The notes below the pieces were generated by a model. The model was not told the origin of the DNA and did not search any database. It saw nothing but the letters and a program-made list of their open reading frames with translations. Positions 1 to 8,596 of a stretch of DNA of 59,620 nt are shown here, piece after piece. The DNA is from Bacteroidales bacterium KHT7. Its GTDB lineage: Bacteria; Bacteroidota; Bacteroidia; Bacteroidales; Bacteroidaceae. Where the stretch lies: the NCBI GenBank assembly GCA_900102385.1, contig FNBQ01000024.1:1-59620 (forward strand), in the 5' to 3' direction. The position numbers and the translations under genes are program-made. Numbering within the stretch: the first letter of the stretch is position 1; each line of letters begins with the position of its first letter.

Positions 1-283
1 GATGCACAGGTCAAAGCGTCCGATAGAACCGGAAGCCGTCTTCGGACAGATGAAATACAACATGCAGTACAAGCGCTTCCGTCACTTCGGCAAGGGCAAG
101 GTCACCATGGACTTTGCCTTCTTCGCCATTGCCTTTGACATCAAGAAAATGGCTGCCGTGATGAGAAAACAGGCACAGAACGGTCTCTCAAAGGCTGTTT
201 TTATACCAATATACCGACTATATAACGCAAAATGCGGCTTCGTGGGTGCTTGTGACAGATTTTACATCAAAAAAGCGGCATAG
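1..283 (+). mobile_element. IS1182-type transposase, C-terminal remnant cut by the window edge
   Basis: The frame is open from the left edge and stops at 281-283. The translated part contains [15 protein letters not shown] and [10 protein letters not shown] followed by [15 protein letters not shown], which is the conserved C-terminal end of IS1182/IS4-like DDE transposases (the EPEAVFGQ segment holds the catalytic Glu). The upstream DDE core is outside the window, so completeness cannot be judged. The hairpin at 319-360 is close behind the stop and resembles the GAGGGTGTGTC ends seen on many Bacteroidetes elements of this kind, so the right end of the element probably lies there. Confidence 0.8.
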
Positions 284-318
284 AAAGAATCTTTCCATGC
301 CGTGCCTGTAAAAAAAAC

Positions 319-360
319 AAATAAGAGGATGTGCCTATTTTGACACACCCTCTCTTATTT
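319..360. terminator. Bidirectional hairpin; tRNA-Thr terminator and probable IS right end
   Basis: Arms 319-333 and 344-360 pair with a two-base bulge around a ten-base loop. Read on the minus strand the stem is followed by a run of eight T, which gives a good intrinsic terminator for the tRNA-Thr transcript. Read on the plus strand it follows the transposase stop. Confidence 0.7.
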
Positions 361-380
361 TCGGAACGTTCCATAAAATG

Positions 381-453
381 AGCCGACGACGGGACTCGAA
401 CCCGTGACCCTTTCATTACGAATGAAATGCTCTACCAACTGAGCCACGTCGGC
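381..453 (-). tRNA. tRNA-Thr (anticodon CGT)
   Basis: On the minus strand the gene begins GCCGACG and ends CGTCGGC plus discriminator T, forming a seven-pair acceptor stem. The anticodon stem TTTCA/TGAAA encloses loop TTCGTAA with anticodon CGT, and the T arm contains GGTTCGAGTCC. No promoter is visible between it and the nucleotidyltransferase gene that ends at 463, so it may be read from that operon. CCA is not encoded. Confidence 0.95.
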
Positions 454-462
454 ATTTCCTTA

Positions 463-1548
463 TCAATCTTTACGCTGTAGCACATATCTGTGCCACAAGT
501 CTCCCACAATATCCCAAACCGTTGCCCTATCTTCGGGCGCAAGCGACGAATATTTCTGATAGCGCTGTTTGAAATGCCTCCAACGCTTAGGGAGGTTGAA
601 GTAGAACTTTAAATCGACCTTCTCGGGCACGCACTGAACGCTATAAACGCTCTGCACATACTTCTGAGCCAACGTTCCGAGCGGTTTTGTCGAGCCTTCG
701 AAATAGTGCTCCGTGAGTTCGTCCATCACCCCGACATACAAGGCTACCGACTCAGGATACTCAGCCCCCTCTTCCGAAACGTGCTTGCGCATCACATACC
801 AATCGGTGAGATGCCGCATCGTTACAGTCTGCCAAGTGTAATGCCCTACGATGTGATAGGCATTATACGGGAACAGAATACTTGCCGGAACAGCGCCAAC
901 TTCGACTTGTTCTCCTTTCGGACCGCAAATATACTGCTTTCTTTTGGTTGTTGCAAGAATATTTGTATATTTATCTGTAACTTTTTCGCGAGATTTCAAT
1001 CTTTTCTCGTAAGAAATCAAAATATGGTTCTCAACAGGCACTTTTTCCCAGAAAAAAAGCGTATGTTTTTCGTCACAACCCGATTCCTCGAAAGCGATGC
1101 CTTTCTGCATCATCAACTCATCAATCTCATCGTGCTGAAAACTGAAAATGTCGATGTCTCCGCAGTCGCGGTGATGCGGAATAGGATAAAATGCCGCCGT
1201 GGTGAATCCCTTAAGAAGGATGTAATCGATGCCGTTCGACCTCAGAAACGAATGGAGCGACATGAAAGCCTTCCACTTCTCGGCATACTTGCGCTCGGTT
1301 TTCTGAGCATCGAAAGCCCACGTTACACGGACTTGCGAAGGCGGAAAGTGTTCCTCGTCGAGCATAAGCCAGCCGTCGCGAACCAAAGTCGCAACGCCGT
1401 GCGCCACCGAGGCGAAGTAGATTTTTCGCCATTGCTCGTCGGTAAGCGAGGCAAAAAGTTCTTCGTCGGGAGCAACGTCTGTCAGAGCCGCACGAAGCAG
1501 TTTCAGACACATCTCGACTTCCCACTTGTATGATTCGCCGTCGAACAT
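463..1548 (-). CDS. Nucleotidyltransferase-fold protein (NTP_transf_5/PF14907-like), 361 aa
   Basis: The protein has the signature of the uncharacterised nucleotidyltransferase family PF14907: a central LLKG segment about 15 residues before GDIDIF, whose paired acidic residues (DID) match the metal-binding positions of the fold. There is no signal peptide, so it is probably cytoplasmic. Its ATG overlaps the ispF stop as TGATG, which suggests translational coupling; it is the last protein gene of the FAH-porU-porV-ispF operon. A paralogue with the same architecture (IMKG then TDVDLV) lies at 56421-57407. In other genomes this family is often found near capsule or glycan loci, but no substrate can be named here. 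Confidence 0.7.
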   Translation of the reverse strand: MFDGESYKWEVEMCLKLLRAALTDVAPDEELFASLTDEQWRKIYFASVAHGVATLVRDGWLMLDEEHFPPSQVRVTWAFDAQKTERKYAEKWKAFMSLHSFLRSNGIDYILLKGFTTAAFYPIPHHRDCGDIDIFSFQHDEIDELMMQKGIAFEESGCDEKHTLFFWEKVPVENHILISYEKRLKSREKVTDKYTNILATTKRKQYICGPKGEQVEVGAVPASILFPYNAYHIVGHYTWQTVTMRHLTDWYVMRKHVSEEGAEYPESVALYVGVMDELTEHYFEGSTKPLGTLAQKYVQSVYSVQCVPEKVDLKFYFNLPKRWRHFKQRYQKYSSLAPEDRATVWDIVGDLWHRYVLQRKD

Positions 1549-2027
1549 CAGTCTTTCTGAATTAGCACTGTTGCGTATGCGCTTATTCCTTCCTGACGAC
1601 CGGTAAAGCCGAGTTTCTCGGTTGTTGTGGCCTTAACCGACACGTCTTCTTCGTCGATTCCAATTACATCGGCAATACATTTCTGCATAGCCGGGATGTG
1701 ATTCTTCATCTTCGGACGCTCGGCACATATCGTTGCATCGATATTTCCTACGGTGTAGCCCTTCGTTGCAATCAAGTCTACTGTCTTTTTCAGAAGAATC
1801 TTGCTGTCAATCATTTCGTATTCCGATGCTGTATCGGGAAAATGATAGCCTATGTCGCGCATGTGAGCCGCGCCAAGCAAGGCATCGCATATTGCATGCA
1901 GAAGAACATCGGCATCGCTGTGGCCAAGAAGTCCTTTCTCGTGCTCAAGTTTTATTCCACCAATCCAAAGTTCACGGTCCACAACAAGTTTGTGAACGTC
2001 AAAACCAAATCCAACACGTATTTTCAT
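1548..2027 (-). CDS. ispF: 2-C-methyl-D-erythritol 2,4-cyclodiphosphate synthase
   Basis: This cytoplasmic trimeric enzyme converts CDP-methylerythritol 2-phosphate into the cyclodiphosphate in the MEP isoprenoid pathway. The 159-residue length is normal. Visible motifs are GFDVHKL near residue 8 (metal-binding Asp10 and His12), the HSDADVLLHAICDALLGA block, DIGYHFPDT, and the C-terminal KATTTEKLGFTGRQEGI. It lies five bases after porV and its stop overlaps the start of the next gene, so it is translated from the T9SS operon. No other MEP gene is present in the window. Confidence 0.97.
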   Translation of the reverse strand: MKIRVGFGFDVHKLVVDRELWIGGIKLEHEKGLLGHSDADVLLHAICDALLGAAHMRDIGYHFPDTASEYEMIDSKILLKKTVDLIATKGYTVGNIDATICAERPKMKNHIPAMQKCIADVIGIDEEDVSVKATTTEKLGFTGRQEGISAYATVLIQKD

Positions 2028-2032
2028 ATTTT

Positions 2033-3205
2033 TTATCTGCTGAACATATCTTTTAGACCATCCATATCGAACGTGAGCGAGAATCGCAAAGTCTGATCGA
2101 GCGGATTTGTCTGTGCCGTAGAAATAATGTAAGAAGCATCGAGCGAGAAAACATTCATTTTGAAGCCCGCTCCTACTGAATAATATTTTCTATTACCCTT
2201 GCTCGCACTCTCGTGATGATATCCGGCACGGAGCGAAAACTGATTGTGATAGCAATATTCTGCACCAAGTCCCCAGTTTATCTCCTCAAGTTCTTCCTTA
2301 AAACCACCGGGAGCATCGTGGAAGCTCTTGAAGATTCCGGCGATTGGAGAAACATTGTAATAACCTTGGTCTAGCAGCCACTCGTTGTAGCCCGAATAAT
2401 CATCGGTTGCACTATTGGTCTCTGCCACATATTGCTCCATCGTTGGACGTGTAGGAACCATCAGTTTGTTTGCATCGGCACTGAAACTGAAGGTGTTGTA
2501 ATCGTCGATAGGAACCATGAGCGATGCACCGAGTCGGAGATTAGTCGGAAGAAACTGGTTTATGTTTCCGCCATCATACGAAATCTTGCTACCTATGTTG
2601 CTGGCATTAAGACCAATACCCAGCTGACATTCGCGGTTGGCAAGCATTACATAGTTCTGATAGTAGAACGCGATGTCGGCAGCAAAGGCTGAACCCGGAG
2701 TTGACTCATCATCGGCTTTGTAAGACATATCCGAATAGATGTATCGGAGAGCAACGGCTGCCGAGAATGTTTCGGAAAGCATTCGGGAATAGCCGAAGTC
2801 TACCGCCCACTCACGAGGATTAATAGTTTCTCCAACTTCACTTACATTCACTTCGCCAAGCGAGAAAAAACGCAATGAAGCACTCAAGGCTGAATAATCG
2901 CCTATTCGATAATATCCATCAACATAGGCAAGGTCGATATCGCTTACCAACTGTCTGAGCCAAGGAGTATAGTTCAAAGCCACTCCGCAGCGGCTGATAC
3001 AAAACGGATATTTTGCCGGATTCCAGTACTGCGAATGAACATCGGGGTCGGTTGCCACACCTACATCTCCAAGAGCACCTCCGCGTGCATCTGGAGCAAT
3101 GTCGAGAGAGTTAACGCCCGTGTAAATAGGGTTGAAATTCTCTTTCTGCGCCTCGGCACACAAGGTGGAAATAAGTGCAATGGCTAATAAATATATTTTT
3201 TTCAT
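2033..3205 (-). CDS. porV: Type IX secretion outer membrane protein PorV (LptO)
   Basis: A 390-residue protein with an N-terminal signal peptide (cleavage probably after CAEA) followed by an outer-membrane beta-barrel of the FadL-like PorV family. The early LDIAPDARGGALGDVGVAT segment is the family signature. PorV shuttles T9SS substrates from the translocon to the PorU sortase on the cell surface. Position directly downstream of porU is the arrangement known from Porphyromonas and Prevotella. The gap to porU is 30 bases, so both are likely on one transcript. Confidence 0.92.
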   Translation of the reverse strand: MKKIYLLAIALISTLCAEAQKENFNPIYTGVNSLDIAPDARGGALGDVGVATDPDVHSQYWNPAKYPFCISRCGVALNYTPWLRQLVSDIDLAYVDGYYRIGDYSALSASLRFFSLGEVNVSEVGETINPREWAVDFGYSRMLSETFSAAVALRYIYSDMSYKADDESTPGSAFAADIAFYYQNYVMLANRECQLGIGLNASNIGSKISYDGGNINQFLPTNLRLGASLMVPIDDYNTFSFSADANKLMVPTRPTMEQYVAETNSATDDYSGYNEWLLDQGYYNVSPIAGIFKSFHDAPGGFKEELEEINWGLGAEYCYHNQFSLRAGYHHESASKGNRKYYSVGAGFKMNVFSLDASYIISTAQTNPLDQTLRFSLTFDMDGLKDMFSR

Positions 3206-3235
3206 CTTGTTTCTATAAACTCAAAAAATGCTTTT

Positions 3236-6200
3236 TTATTGTATCATTATCTTGCCAGATTGCATATTTGATGTCACATTATCTGTCGAAACCATTATTC
3301 GGTAGATGTACATTCCGCGTTGCAGACGTGCTCCGCCGGTGGTCAAATCCCAAACATACTGGAACATTCCGGTCGTAGCCGTTCCGCTTTCAGAAACTGA
3401 ATGTAACATTCGACCTGTAAAGTCGAAAATCTGCAAGGTTACTTTAACTGTCGAGCCAGGTCTGTCGGTTACGATTGTGAATACGGTCTGCTCTTTTGCC
3501 GGATTTGGCGAACAAGTAACGCTACTAAGCATAGGCGCAACATTCTCGCTGACCTCGAAAGACGTTTCGTAAACAGACGAGTTGTTGTTCACGTCCCACG
3601 CTCTGAAAAGCAACGTATGTTTTCCGATGCTGAGTTCAGGAATAGAGAAACCGACACTACCCTTCTGATAGCTTCCAGCCTCAGACTGATAATAATCGTT
3701 TAGAATGTAAGTCTGATTTATGTCGTTATCAACAATCAGAACAATGTCGTGACCGATTCCGTTTCCAGTCGTGTTTATTCCGCTTTCATCATCGAGCTGG
3801 GCAACGAAGAACGGCGTCGTGTTCACCCTCGCCCCATCGCTGAATGTAGGCGAATTAAGATATGCAGCAATCAGCGGACCTTCATTATCCGATGCCGCGT
3901 TATCAACCGTTCCACCAACTATAAAATCGTTGTAATATCCAAGGGCCGAAACACCTTTGTCGTTCAACGCATAGAAATTCATCAGTCCGTAATCGTCGGA
4001 ATAATTTATATCGAGCGGAACCGGGAACGAAATAGAGAATCGACCGTTGCGGACAGAGTCAGAACCGATATAAATCTTCTTTTCATAAGAATCGTAGTCA
4101 AGAATCTGCTTCTCGCCGATATTTCCTTTCGTCGTGACAGTTTCCTTATTATCAAAGACTGTCAAATCTACAATTCCGTCGAAATCATCGATAATATTTC
4201 CAGTTGCGTCACGAATTTCACCATCGACAGTCATCACATCTCCTGCGCTCGCTTTCACCTTATTATTATTTACGCCAGATTTCCCTCGGCAACTGCTCAC
4301 AACGACCTGATTTGTTGGCAATGCAAGAGTAACTGCCGGGTCGCCCAAAAGAGCGTATGCAAGTTTGTTCTCCGTAGGGTCGGAATAACCATCTTCGCCC
4401 GTTACGAGAGACGATTTTGCAAAACGAACAGCATCGCCGATAGTGAATCGTCTGCCGTTCTTATCAGTTGCCAGCAGATACTTTGTAAGAAGCATGTTGA
4501 GCGCGCTGTTATAGTTTGAATAAACCGTTCGGGCTGATGCCATGACGGCTATCGCGCCAGCCTTTTCCTTTAGGATGAGCGACTCTCCGATATTCGAAAC
4601 ATTAGCATCGAAAGGCATAACATTGCACGATGCAAAAACCCACATCGGCAGATAAGGAGAAGTGATTTCTTCGAAATCGGCAAGCGTCATGGCATATTCG
4701 TCCGAAAGTGTAGTCTCGCCGCCATGACCGGCATAGTTCATAACGAGACTTCCATTCTTAATCTGACTCTTTATTGCCTTTGTTACCGCGGGATAACGCA
4801 CTCCAACATCGGTAGATTCGCGACTGTATGCATCCCAATAGATGCGGTTCACAATCATATCGGGGTGATTCGCCTCGACATCGGCAGCCAATTTTTCCTC
4901 GGCATTCTGATGCGTAGGAGTTTCATCATCATCAGCCATCGCCGTGAAGAAATTCTGCCATTTGCCAGCATTCTCGTTCTTCATATAGGCGATTGTCTTA
5001 TCAACAACATTTTTTGCCTGAGCCACCGTTCGTGCCGGGATTCTGCCAATGCCAAGTTGTACGGTGCTCGTGCAGATATCAAAATTGCTCTTTTCCTCGA
5101 ACATTCCGAAATAATCCTCAGCACAGAAACTTTTTGTATCGCTCAATGAATTTTCCGATTCATAGCAAAGCAAAAAGTCATTCTGTGAATATGCCGAGAA
5201 ATCGCTGGTAAGCATTCGGTTGTCGTAGGCACAATCGCCGAAAAGGAGCAGATATTTAGGTCTTTCGTCCTCGGTTGCGGCTTTATCGTAAAGCATCTTC
5301 ATGAAACGGCGATATGCGGTTGCATCGGGAGTTCCTGAAGAAAATTCGTTATAAATCAAATCTGCCGGAACGACCTCAACATTCAGCCCCTGCTCACGAT
5401 GAGCATCAGCAAGCCGCTCTGCCTGACTGGTCAAAGCGCCGCTGGCAGGAACGATGATTACCATATCTATCGCTTCCAAAGAATGAAGATTCTGATTCTT
5501 CACATTCTCAACAAATGTAGGGGCTGCAAAATTTGAGGCTGTATTTACGGCAACAAATTCATCTCCTTTCGAGGTCTTGACCGTCACGTTGTATTCTCCG
5601 TTAGAAAGAGAGCCATTCAACACCGAATAATTTTCAGAATCCGTCACATTCCATATAACGGTATTGGCATCGGCTCCCGAAATGCAGAACTTTTTGACGC
5701 CACTTTCATAAGGACGGAAATTAAGACAGCCCGACGTCATCTGCAACATTCGTTCATAACACACCATCAGATAATCCAATCTACCTTTAACAGATGAAGA
5801 CTGACATTTGTGGGTTACTTCTATCGAAACGACATCGCCAGAAGGCATAAATTCAAAACTGTTAGAAACAACCGAGGCACTATTATATTGTGCAAGCGAC
5901 GGAATAGAGAGTTCGCCCGTCATTGCATCGTTTACCGAGATTTCAGCTCTCGATTCTGCATCAGCCGAGAAAACGACGTCCAGCAGAGCCTCACTACCGT
6001 TAGTTCCAGGAATACTTAACGAGTATTTCTTCGAAACGCCATTCGAAAAACTAAAAGAATCGTAAAGATGACGACCACCAGGCATCCAACTCACAGCATC
6101 AACTTCGTACAAAACATGCTCGGGAAACGTATTTGTTTCATCACCATCACCATCCTCTTGTTCCTGCGGAAAGGCCATCGGCTCTACATCATCCGAAGCC

Positions 6201-6607
6201 GTAAGAAAATAGCACGAAACGGTAGAATAAGGATTTATTTCACGAGAGAATTTCAGACCATAAGAATGATTCCATTTTACAACGCCCTTGGCATAGAACA
6301 ACAGCGATTTGTCGCCTCGTCCGCGCCATAAAGGCAATTCCTTCAAATCATCACCTGGCCACCGAGAAATATTTTCCGAAAGGACCTCTCCGCCATAGCC
6401 ATACAATCTGACCTTATCAGGATTGGTAAATCCCCATTTTTTCAGCAAATCGGGTGTCAACTGATAAACGCCCTCGGCAGGAACACTGATTTTAACCCAT
6501 TTTCCTTGCGAGAGAACGGAATTGGCGACATAGCCCGACGCATGTACCGCCAAAACGCCGCACATGCCGAAGAGAAAAAACAAAAGTTTACCAACAAATC
6601 TCATCAA
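3236..6607 (-). CDS. porU: Type IX secretion system sortase PorU
   Basis: A 1123-residue protein with a signal peptide, an N-terminal beta region, a gingipain-type C25 peptidase domain (roughly residues 385-780) and a C-terminal domain. The C25 catalytic pair is visible as His628 in NYAGHGGE and Cys661 in FASCNVM. The end has a CTD-like fold with SPNPAKEQTVF and GMYIYRI, as known for PorU. PorU removes the C-terminal sorting domain of T9SS cargo and attaches the cargo to A-LPS at the surface. It begins six bases after the FAH-family gene stop and precedes porV. The length fits the family. Confidence 0.94.
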   Translation of the reverse strand: MMRFVGKLLFFLFGMCGVLAVHASGYVANSVLSQGKWVKISVPAEGVYQLTPDLLKKWGFTNPDKVRLYGYGGEVLSENISRWPGDDLKELPLWRGRGDKSLLFYAKGVVKWNHSYGLKFSREINPYSTVSCYFLTASDDVEPMAFPQEQEDGDGDETNTFPEHVLYEVDAVSWMPGGRHLYDSFSFSNGVSKKYSLSIPGTNGSEALLDVVFSADAESRAEISVNDAMTGELSIPSLAQYNSASVVSNSFEFMPSGDVVSIEVTHKCQSSSVKGRLDYLMVCYERMLQMTSGCLNFRPYESGVKKFCISGADANTVIWNVTDSENYSVLNGSLSNGEYNVTVKTSKGDEFVAVNTASNFAAPTFVENVKNQNLHSLEAIDMVIIVPASGALTSQAERLADAHREQGLNVEVVPADLIYNEFSSGTPDATAYRRFMKMLYDKAATEDERPKYLLLFGDCAYDNRMLTSDFSAYSQNDFLLCYESENSLSDTKSFCAEDYFGMFEEKSNFDICTSTVQLGIGRIPARTVAQAKNVVDKTIAYMKNENAGKWQNFFTAMADDDETPTHQNAEEKLAADVEANHPDMIVNRIYWDAYSRESTDVGVRYPAVTKAIKSQIKNGSLVMNYAGHGGETTLSDEYAMTLADFEEITSPYLPMWVFASCNVMPFDANVSNIGESLILKEKAGAIAVMASARTVYSNYNSALNMLLTKYLLATDKNGRRFTIGDAVRFAKSSLVTGEDGYSDPTENKLAYALLGDPAVTLALPTNQVVVSSCRGKSGVNNNKVKASAGDVMTVDGEIRDATGNIIDDFDGIVDLTVFDNKETVTTKGNIGEKQILDYDSYEKKIYIGSDSVRNGRFSISFPVPLDINYSDDYGLMNFYALNDKGVSALGYYNDFIVGGTVDNAASDNEGPLIAAYLNSPTFSDGARVNTTPFFVAQLDDESGINTTGNGIGHDIVLIVDNDINQTYILNDYYQSEAGSYQKGSVGFSIPELSIGKHTLLFRAWDVNNNSSVYETSFEVSENVAPMLSSVTCSPNPAKEQTVFTIVTDRPGSTVKVTLQIFDFTGRMLHSVSESGTATTGMFQYVWDLTTGGARLQRGMYIYRIMVSTDNVTSNMQSGKIMIQ

Positions 6608-6613
6608 ACCTTT

Positions 6614-7234
6614 TTATCTAATATTAAAGTCAAGAACTTTTTCGCCTTCCAGAAAACCTTCGAGATGCTGTCCTACAGACACTGGACCTACGCCAACTGG
6701 CGTTCCTGTAAATAGGAAATCACCTATTTTTAATGTACAGAACTGACTAACATAAGCAATTATATCGTCAACCTTATGAATCATATCGGCAGTACACCCC
6801 TTCTGCACCTGTTTGCCATCGATGTTCAGACTGAAATTCAAGTTCTGCACATCTGCAAAATTCTCCTTCGGAACAAATGTTCCAAGAACGGCAGAATTAT
6901 CAAAGCCTTTGCACAGTTCCCACGGATAACCTTTCTCGCGGAATTTTCTCTGCAAATCTCGTGCCGTAAAGTCTATTCCCACCGTAAAGGCATCGTAGTA
7001 GCGATGTGCGAATCTCGGCGCGATGCACTTTCCAAGCCTGTTTATACGAACAACCAATTCTGTTTCATAATCAAACTGTTCAGCCCAATCAGGAATGAAA
7101 AAAGGTTTTCCATCCTTCAGCAAGGCTGAGTCTGGCTTCATAAAAATAACAGGATTCTCTGGTACACTAACTAACGTTCCATCAAGCTCTTTATTGTGTT
7201 CGGCATAGTTCATGCCTACTGCTATAATTTTCAT
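6614..7234 (-). CDS. Fumarylacetoacetate hydrolase family protein, 206 aa
   Basis: The sequence has the FAH fold signatures: NPVIFMKP near residue 28, the metal-binding DYETELVV, GIDFTARDLQ and KGFDNSAVLG, and FTGTPVGVGP near the C terminus. Members act as acylpyruvate hydrolases or oxaloacetate decarboxylases/tautomerases; which applies here cannot be told. I chose the ATG at 7234 (MKIIAVGMNYAEH, the conserved family start); a more upstream ATG at 7282 would lie upstream of the -7 box TAATTTTG at 7271-7264. It is the first gene of the porU-porV-ispF operon, an unrelated metabolic gene in front of secretion genes. Confidence 0.85.
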   Translation of the reverse strand: MKIIAVGMNYAEHNKELDGTLVSVPENPVIFMKPDSALLKDGKPFFIPDWAEQFDYETELVVRINRLGKCIAPRFAHRYYDAFTVGIDFTARDLQRKFREKGYPWELCKGFDNSAVLGTFVPKENFADVQNLNFSLNIDGKQVQKGCTADMIHKVDDIIAYVSQFCTLKIGDFLFTGTPVGVGPVSVGQHLEGFLEGEKVLDFNIR

Positions 7235-7311
7235 AAATACCCTAATTATGTTATATTTACATGCAAAATTACAAAAAAACATTAAAAAAAATAAAAAAAA
7301 CGTCTTTGTTT

Positions 7312-7342
7312 TTTGTCAGTTATATATAAAACATTACTTTTG
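7312..7342 (+). promoter_or_regulatory. Bacteroidetes sigma-ABfr promoter for the OmpA-like pair
   Basis: TTTG at 7312-7315, a 19-base spacer, then TACTTTTG at 7335-7342 match the -33/-7 consensus. The first gene starts 100 bases downstream, leaving a leader of about 90 bases. A divergent -7 box (TAATTTTG, minus, 7271-7264) serves the FAH-porU operon. Confidence 0.75.
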
Positions 7343-7441
7343 CATCGTATATACGGTTTTATCATCGGCAATAAAATATTGTCGGAAAAGAACATAACAT
7401 AGAATCTTATTATTAATGAAAAGACTTTAAACATAAGACAA

Positions 7442-8584
7442 ATGAAAAAATTACTTATCATGTTATTCTTGGCATGTTTAGGTTACACACACACAATGGC
7501 TCAAAGCATACACAGCGTTGAGTTAAATGATGGGAAACACCTGAACAATACCAAATTCAGCGACAACTGGTACTTCGGAGTCAACGGAGGAGGACTATTT
7601 GCATGGGGAAATGCGCTCACAAAAGCCGATTTTCTCGACCGTTTCGGAGCAACTGGCGGATTACAATTAGGTAAGAAGGTCAGTACAGCAGGCGAAGTGC
7701 GTCTGCAGGCTCTTTATGGATACAACAAAGGTTACTATATTCCTTTGAAGAAGTCATACGGCTTTAACGAAATAAGCCTCTCTCTCGACTGGCTTCCAAA
7801 CTTTACAAACATTTTCTATGGTTATAAGGAGGACAGAAGATGTACATTCAGCGGAGTTCTGGGTATTGGAGGTTCTGATATTTGGGGAAGACCATACACA
7901 AACCGCTCAGAATATCCCCTTCTGACACACAAGTATTTTCTCTTCGCTAAAGTCGGTTTGAGACTCGACTATGCTCTGAAAAACGACAAGTATCATCTGA
8001 ATGCTGAACTGACGAACTCATTTTACCCTTCTACATTCGACGGAGCTGCCCACCTAAATACTCCAAAGAGAACAGCTATGGCTGGTCATGCAAACCTAAT
8101 GGTAGGCTTCACTTATCATTTCAAGAATAGTGACGGCAGTCGTAACTTTACCTATAGCAAAGGATTGGATCAGAGTAAATACGACAACATTAACGATGAA
8201 ATCAACAGGCTAAAGGCACAAATAGACGAGAAGAAGAAGAATCCTAACATCCAGATTAACAAAATCAACGTAGATGTTAAGACTCTATACACAACTGTTG
8301 CCTTCCCTGCAAAGAACAACACGATCGAGTTCAGTCAAAAGCCTACAATGTACAACATTGCGAAGAATGCAAACGTTCATGACAACGACATCGTGTATAT
8401 CAGCCGAAAGAAGACAACTGGAAATGTTGAGTTGTTCAAATCTCGCGCAGAAGCCGTAAAGAAAGAGCTTATCGACAACTGGAACGTTGCAGAAAGCAAG
8501 ATCGTTATCGAGGATAATGCCGATAACATCGAAAAGGACAACTCAAATTCTAAGAATATTTCATACGTATTTATTAACGATTAA
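7442..8584 (+). CDS. Outer-membrane beta-barrel protein with a degenerate OmpA-like C-terminus, 380 aa
   Basis: Signal peptide with cleavage after TMAQ, then an eight-stranded-type barrel (about residues 35-235, many alternating aromatic strands), a short charged helix with NDEINRLKAQIDEKKK, and a C-terminal region of about 120 residues. That region still has LFKSRAEAVKKELI and WNVAESKIVIE in the places of the OmpA NxxLSxxRAxxV and GI..ri motifs, but lacks the usual peptidoglycan-binding Asp/Arg pair context. It is a paralogue of the next gene (12 bases downstream), and the two presumably form a bicistronic operon. The role is probably structural anchoring of the outer membrane, with weakened peptidoglycan binding in this copy. 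Confidence 0.7.
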   Translation: MKKLLIMLFLACLGYTHTMAQSIHSVELNDGKHLNNTKFSDNWYFGVNGGGLFAWGNALTKADFLDRFGATGGLQLGKKVSTAGEVRLQALYGYNKGYYIPLKKSYGFNEISLSLDWLPNFTNIFYGYKEDRRCTFSGVLGIGGSDIWGRPYTNRSEYPLLTHKYFLFAKVGLRLDYALKNDKYHLNAELTNSFYPSTFDGAAHLNTPKRTAMAGHANLMVGFTYHFKNSDGSRNFTYSKGLDQSKYDNINDEINRLKAQIDEKKKNPNIQINKINVDVKTLYTTVAFPAKNNTIEFSQKPTMYNIAKNANVHDNDIVYISRKKTTGNVELFKSRAEAVKKELIDNWNVAESKIVIEDNADNIEKDNSNSKNISYVFIND

Positions 8585-8596
8585 AACTTTGGCGAT

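Noticed and set aside
706-1533. 275-codon plus-strand frame opposite the nucleotidyltransferase gene
   Set aside because: The minus-strand protein carries the family motif and is coupled to ispF; the plus frame is a shadow.
7238-7253. Fourth match to the sulfur palindrome (TACCCTAATTATGTTA)
   Set aside because: It lies downstream of the -7 box in the leader of the FAH gene, not 53.5 bases upstream, and its gene is unrelated to sulfur. Two mismatches are expected by chance in AT-rich DNA.
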